Shown one piece after another: positions 60,040 to 64,000 of a DNA stretch of 64,000 nucleotides; within the stretch, counting starts at the first letter, position 1, and every line of letters begins with the position of its first letter. The notes below the pieces were generated by a model. The model was not told the origin of the DNA, did no database searches, and worked only from the letters and a program-made list of their open reading frames with translations. Both the position numbers and the translations under genes were made by a program. The DNA lies in assembly GCF_002994745.2 (NCBI RefSeq), contig NC_037089.1, positions 77,276,347 through 77,340,346 of the forward strand. The letters run 5' to 3'. The stretch comes from Rosa chinensis. Lineage: Eukaryota; Streptophyta; Magnoliopsida; Rosales; Rosaceae.

Positions 60040-61170
60040 GGTCAAGCGAAGCCTTGTTTATACCAATTGGAAATTTGAGGGAGCAGTATAGATTTTTTTC
60101 GATGCAAGAGTCAACTGGTTGGTACTTCAATTACGTTATGATTATCACTTTTTGGCCTCCTTATAAGAGATTATTTGTCGGGGTAAGTGTTGCCTCTGAA
60201 AATCACCTCGGCCTAAACAACCGAGGGATCAAGGAACAAATGTCCTTCTCGATGAGTAGAAGCGGAGCTTGCCAGCACACGGCCAGAAGGCCAAGTGTGC
60301 AACTGTAGGTGTAGTGGATGTAAATCTGACTTATCAAGCAATTGTTAGCCGATGAAGGAACTTATTCTCGGCTGCAGTTCGATGCCTCTAGATTAAGGAC
60401 TTGGTGGCTGAAGGTCGGGTGAGTTAGGTGTGGTTGTGAGAGTATGAGTAAAATATAAGATTAATAGCTACTATGAGACTACAAACAGTAAATAGCACGA
60501 TCAAACAAGTAAAGCATAAAGACAATAAGGAGCAAATAAAAGATAAATAACAACGAAACTGAAATCTGGAATGGCTGAAAATTATCAACTATTGTTTGAA
60601 AGAAAACAAAGAGAACAATTCAAAATCGATGCTAGGCTACAAGAAAGGTAAAGTAATTGAGATTGTAACTAGCAGAGCAAATAAACTAAGGAAACAGATG
60701 GAAATTCTACCTAAGCAAAAGGTAAAACGAAATAAGACAAGCTTGATGGCTTGAGTTTCTGGAGTTGTGTGTGTATTTCTTGATTTGTCGACTGCTTCTT
60801 TATATAGAGGCTGAAGTGGTTGAGTCCCTCTTCCATACAGCTGCCTTTACTTCTATCCAATTAACGTCCCGGTTTAATTGATGCATTAGAATACTTCAAC
60901 AAATAGGAGTGTGGTTCTCATGTGACAAGTGGCATGTCAATTATCATGCATACATGATTAATCAACATTGATCAATTAGTTAATTAGCACTGCACCACGT
61001 CTTTGCTAAAGAGTCCTAACTAACCCATGAAGCCAATGTCCTTTATCTTTCATATCTCTCTCTTTGTTTGGATATGTATATACCACACTAGCCAATGCTA
61101 ATCCAAACTCCTAGATTGTTGCGTGGGGCTACAAAATATGAAAGGCACTTATAACATACTTCCTCTAACA
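60040..61170 (-). mobile_element. LTR-retrotransposon-like remnant
   Basis: Read on the minus strand, it starts TGTTAGAGGAAGTATG (61170) and has a TATA box CCTCTATATAAAGAAG (about 60810-60795). A CA-rich leader follows, then a GGCCTTCTGGCCGTGTGCTG region near 60290. This is the U3-R-U5 order of a plant LTR. No partner LTR or target duplication was identified. Confidence 0.3.
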
Positions 61171-64000
61171 TCTTCAGATAAAGATGTTGATAATTAGAAG
61201 ATTATTAATAATTATCAGGAGCCTCCCTCCAATGGCTATGACTTGACGAAATGGAGGTTGATAAACCAGGTGTAAATAGTAAGATGGTTTTTTCATAACC
61301 TAACCTTAGAGAGGTTATTTGTCTTTCAAGTAAAGGAAATAGATTTCGATTCTACTTCCCTTACTTAGACTATTCGAATTATACTCAAATATCACAAGTC
61401 TTTTTTAAAGGAATTTAGAACCCAGCCTAGCTGAGAGGCTCAGCCATATCATAAGCCTTAATGGCCATATATAGGTCCAACCCATTGATATTCATGAGGG
61501 TCTTCTTTGGGTATTAATATATTCTTGTGAGATTTCCTTCTGTTTTTGGGGTTATGTATCCGATACTTTCCTTTTCTTTCCGTTTCGTGGTATCCGGGTT
61601 CTTGTCCCTCTTCGGGTTGCCTTTCAATGGATTTTTGCCGTATATGGGCTTACCCTTGGGGCCTTAGACTTAATCCCATTACGCATGTTCTGCTCCACGT
61701 CACCTTCTTTAGGTATACTGGTCATCTTGCCTTAATATCCCATTCATGATTTTTCATGCTCTCACAGTAACCATTTGCGTCCCTTGAGTAAATTTGAGAA
61801 TCATATCAATTCTGCGCTACATATTGAAGCTCTAGCGTTGCACACCGGTTTAGTGTTTGTCTCCAGAATGGATGGAAAAATGTAGATGTTGAAAGTGACG
61901 ATGCAAGTCTCGTAGCAACAGTACATCGAAGTGGTGTGGACAACTCATTCTTGGGAAACCTAATTTATAACAGCAAGTCTTTAATGATGGAGATGGAAGG
62001 AATTGGTGTTCAACATGTGTTCCCGTGTAACATAAAAGTTAGCTCACTTTACTTATGAGTTATGACTAATGTGAAGGAGTATGTGTGTTTAGACTTTAGA
62101 GCCTCATCTAATCCTGAGATCATTTAGGATATTTGTTTCGAGGACTGTCATTCTGTCAATACTTTTTCCTGGGGTTTAGACTTTTTTGTCCACCAGAAGT
62201 TCCATTCAGATAATAATAATACTAGACTGGGCAAAATAATGTGCCGTGTCGTGTTCACGTCATATTAAGTTTGTTTGGTACGTATATTTATAGTGAGACA
62301 CGATAACAAACTGTTAAGCTAATGTGTGGAGGACGCTAAAATCAAAATCGAATCATTAAGTTTTATGTTAACAGTTAAAACTCATTAATATCCATTAAAA
62401 AATAACTCAATTTTAACTTAGAAATTCTTATAAAATTATAGTAACATAAAAAGCACACATAAATTTTATACAGTCGGGGTACTTTTTTCTTTTTGAAAAT
62501 TGAGTTTGTTGTGAAGATGAGAAAGGGATTATGATGAATTAGGAAGATGCATTCGGATTTCTATTATATATGACATAGAAAAAAAACTCAAATTTACAAG
62601 AATACCCTTATGTTATCGGTTCTTATCGTATTAACATATTAACACTAAACCAAACCATTAAAATTGGTGTTCTTATAGTTGTGACTCTATATGGAACCAA
62701 ACCTAAAAACCTCAAACCAAATTCTTATAATTTCATTCGTGTTTGTATAGTGTTATCGTGTAGTTTGCAAGTTTGCCGGACCTCAATAACACCAACTAAG
62801 GATAATGATTCCCAGGTACTTTGGCTTCCCATCCTTTCTTTCAAAAAAAAAAAAAAACATTTGGGCATTTTTCTTTTTTCAAGTAATATTTGACTTTGTC
62901 AAATCATGTCAAACCAATAAAGACACAAAAGAGAGAAAAAGAAATTTATTACCTCTACGTACTGTAGTAGTCTTTAATTTGGAGAAAACTTCAACGTAAA
63001 CCCTAAAATATACACCGGCAAATGTTATCAATGTTGCTATCAAAATTTCTGAATTTGACTTTGTTGCTGATCACTCATAAAAGGAAATTGGTTTCTTATG
63101 AAAAAAAGAGAAACTGATAGAATATAAAGGAACAAAGAATTATGAAACTGCTAGCAGAAATGATGATGGAAAGAAGCCATCTCTTTAGAGCATCTCGAAT
63201 CATGTCAGTAATAAGGAGGCTTTGTTCATGGTTCCACAAACCAATAACAAACAATGTTGTAATAATTTGAGGACAAACATGGAATATCATGTTGCATGAC
63301 TTGCATCGTAAAAAAAAAAAAAACAATCGGTGTAAAACGGATGAAATAGCATAATATCATTATATCAACCGGAAAAAAAAAAAAAACAATTTCCTATGCT
63401 GTTACCGAATTGTCCTTATTAATAACTACATAACTATTAAAACTTCTTTGTCCAAAAAAAAAAAACTATTAAAACTTTCTTTTGACGTAAAAAGTTGAAC
63501 GGAAAAGACTCTCCCTCCTCCCTGGATCTATATATTTTTCCTCTCTCGGTTTGCCGTCTCTTTTTCTCTTTTTTAAGTTTATGAGATGTCTCCTATCTCA
63601 TTCTATTTGACTTGACTAGCAAACCCGGCCGCTGCTCAAATACACTATTTCAAATGCTTTTCACGTTGTACGTCTGAGTATTGCAGGGGTTCCCAGAAAT
63701 TATTACTTGATTGACTTGCACAACGTTCTAAAATCATCCACTATAAGAATTGGGCCGAGTGCGTAGACGAATGTTTATGTTCTATATTTATATTATACGG
63801 AGGAGGCTGGAATGCGCCGCCTGTGAGTTACAGCCATTTACAGCCACTGACAAGTGCTTAGTTGGCGTAATCAGGATCACAGAATCGATCAAATTACGGG
63901 TATTTCGTAATTTTTAAAGCGACGGTCGTTAGGGATTAAAATGGTGGCCGTTAAGGTAAGAAAATGGGGGAGTGATTGGTCTCTTGTCACAAAGCTACAA
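61171..64000. other. Intergenic, right end of the window
   Basis: No gene recognised. 61400-61450 (GAATTTAGAACCCAGCCTAG) resembles the 3' end of the LINE remnant at 10836-10880. 62224-62790 has GTGTCGTGTTCACGTC-type words like the ends of the 36.7-kb element and may be a small related copy. Near the end, ATGGTGGCCGTTAAG at 63941 is followed by GTAAG, so it could be a first exon running off the window, but five codons cannot support a call. Confidence 0.4.

Noticed and set aside
63941..64000. Possible first exon ATG-GTG-GCC-GTT-AAG followed by GTAAG
   Set aside because: Five codons at the window edge cannot be tested; left as a note only.

Overview
The window is nuclear DNA from a flowering plant, most likely a eudicot. 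It has AT-rich intergenic DNA, GT-AG introns, plant-specific gene families (R2R3-MYB, THF1/Psb29, DUF3774 wound-induced proteins, a plant cluster-II diacylglycerol kinase) and layered plant transposons. Rosaceae is a possibility, but nothing here proves it.

Layout. 1-5 kb: degraded LTR-element and MULE-like DNA, an equilibrative nucleoside transporter gene fragment, and a 1.4-kb inverted-repeat element with an 8-bp target duplication. 5.0-6.2 kb (-): an intact two-exon gene for a GPI-anchored SPARK-type protein. 7.6-14.2 kb: a hAT-like element, SINE and LINE remnants, and a 2.1-kb MULE with a 9-bp target duplication that carries a spliced, 5'-truncated FAR1-related-like fragment. 15.3-16.6 kb (-): an intact three-exon R2R3-MYB gene. 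20.0-35.5 kb: a nested transposon stack. A LINE-ORF1-like (DUF4283) retrocopy ending in poly(A) is split by a 3.05-kb LTR-like unit and by a defective Ty1/copia element. The copia element is itself split by a non-autonomous hAT (8-bp duplication) and a Pack-MULE carrying part of a BSD-domain gene (9-bp duplication). 36.7-43.6 kb: a 6.86-kb element flanked by a perfect 10-bp duplication. It contains a 3.14-kb segment in two nearly identical tandem copies, each with minisatellites and exon 1 of an ABI-1-like (ABIL) gene.

45.5-50.1 kb (+): a 12-exon diacylglycerol kinase gene, complete except for two single-base frameshifts that both lie in GGG runs. 50.8-53.4 kb (-): an intact five-exon THYLAKOID FORMATION 1 gene, convergent with the kinase. 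55.2-58.1 kb: three small intronless DUF3774 wound-induced protein genes. 58.2-64 kb: intergenic DNA with an LTR-like remnant.

The host genes do not form a pathway. The kinase (lipid signalling), MYB, wound-induced peptides and THF1 are linked to stress or chloroplast function only by family knowledge. The most unusual content is the transposon biology: a readable insertion history and three elements carrying host gene exons.
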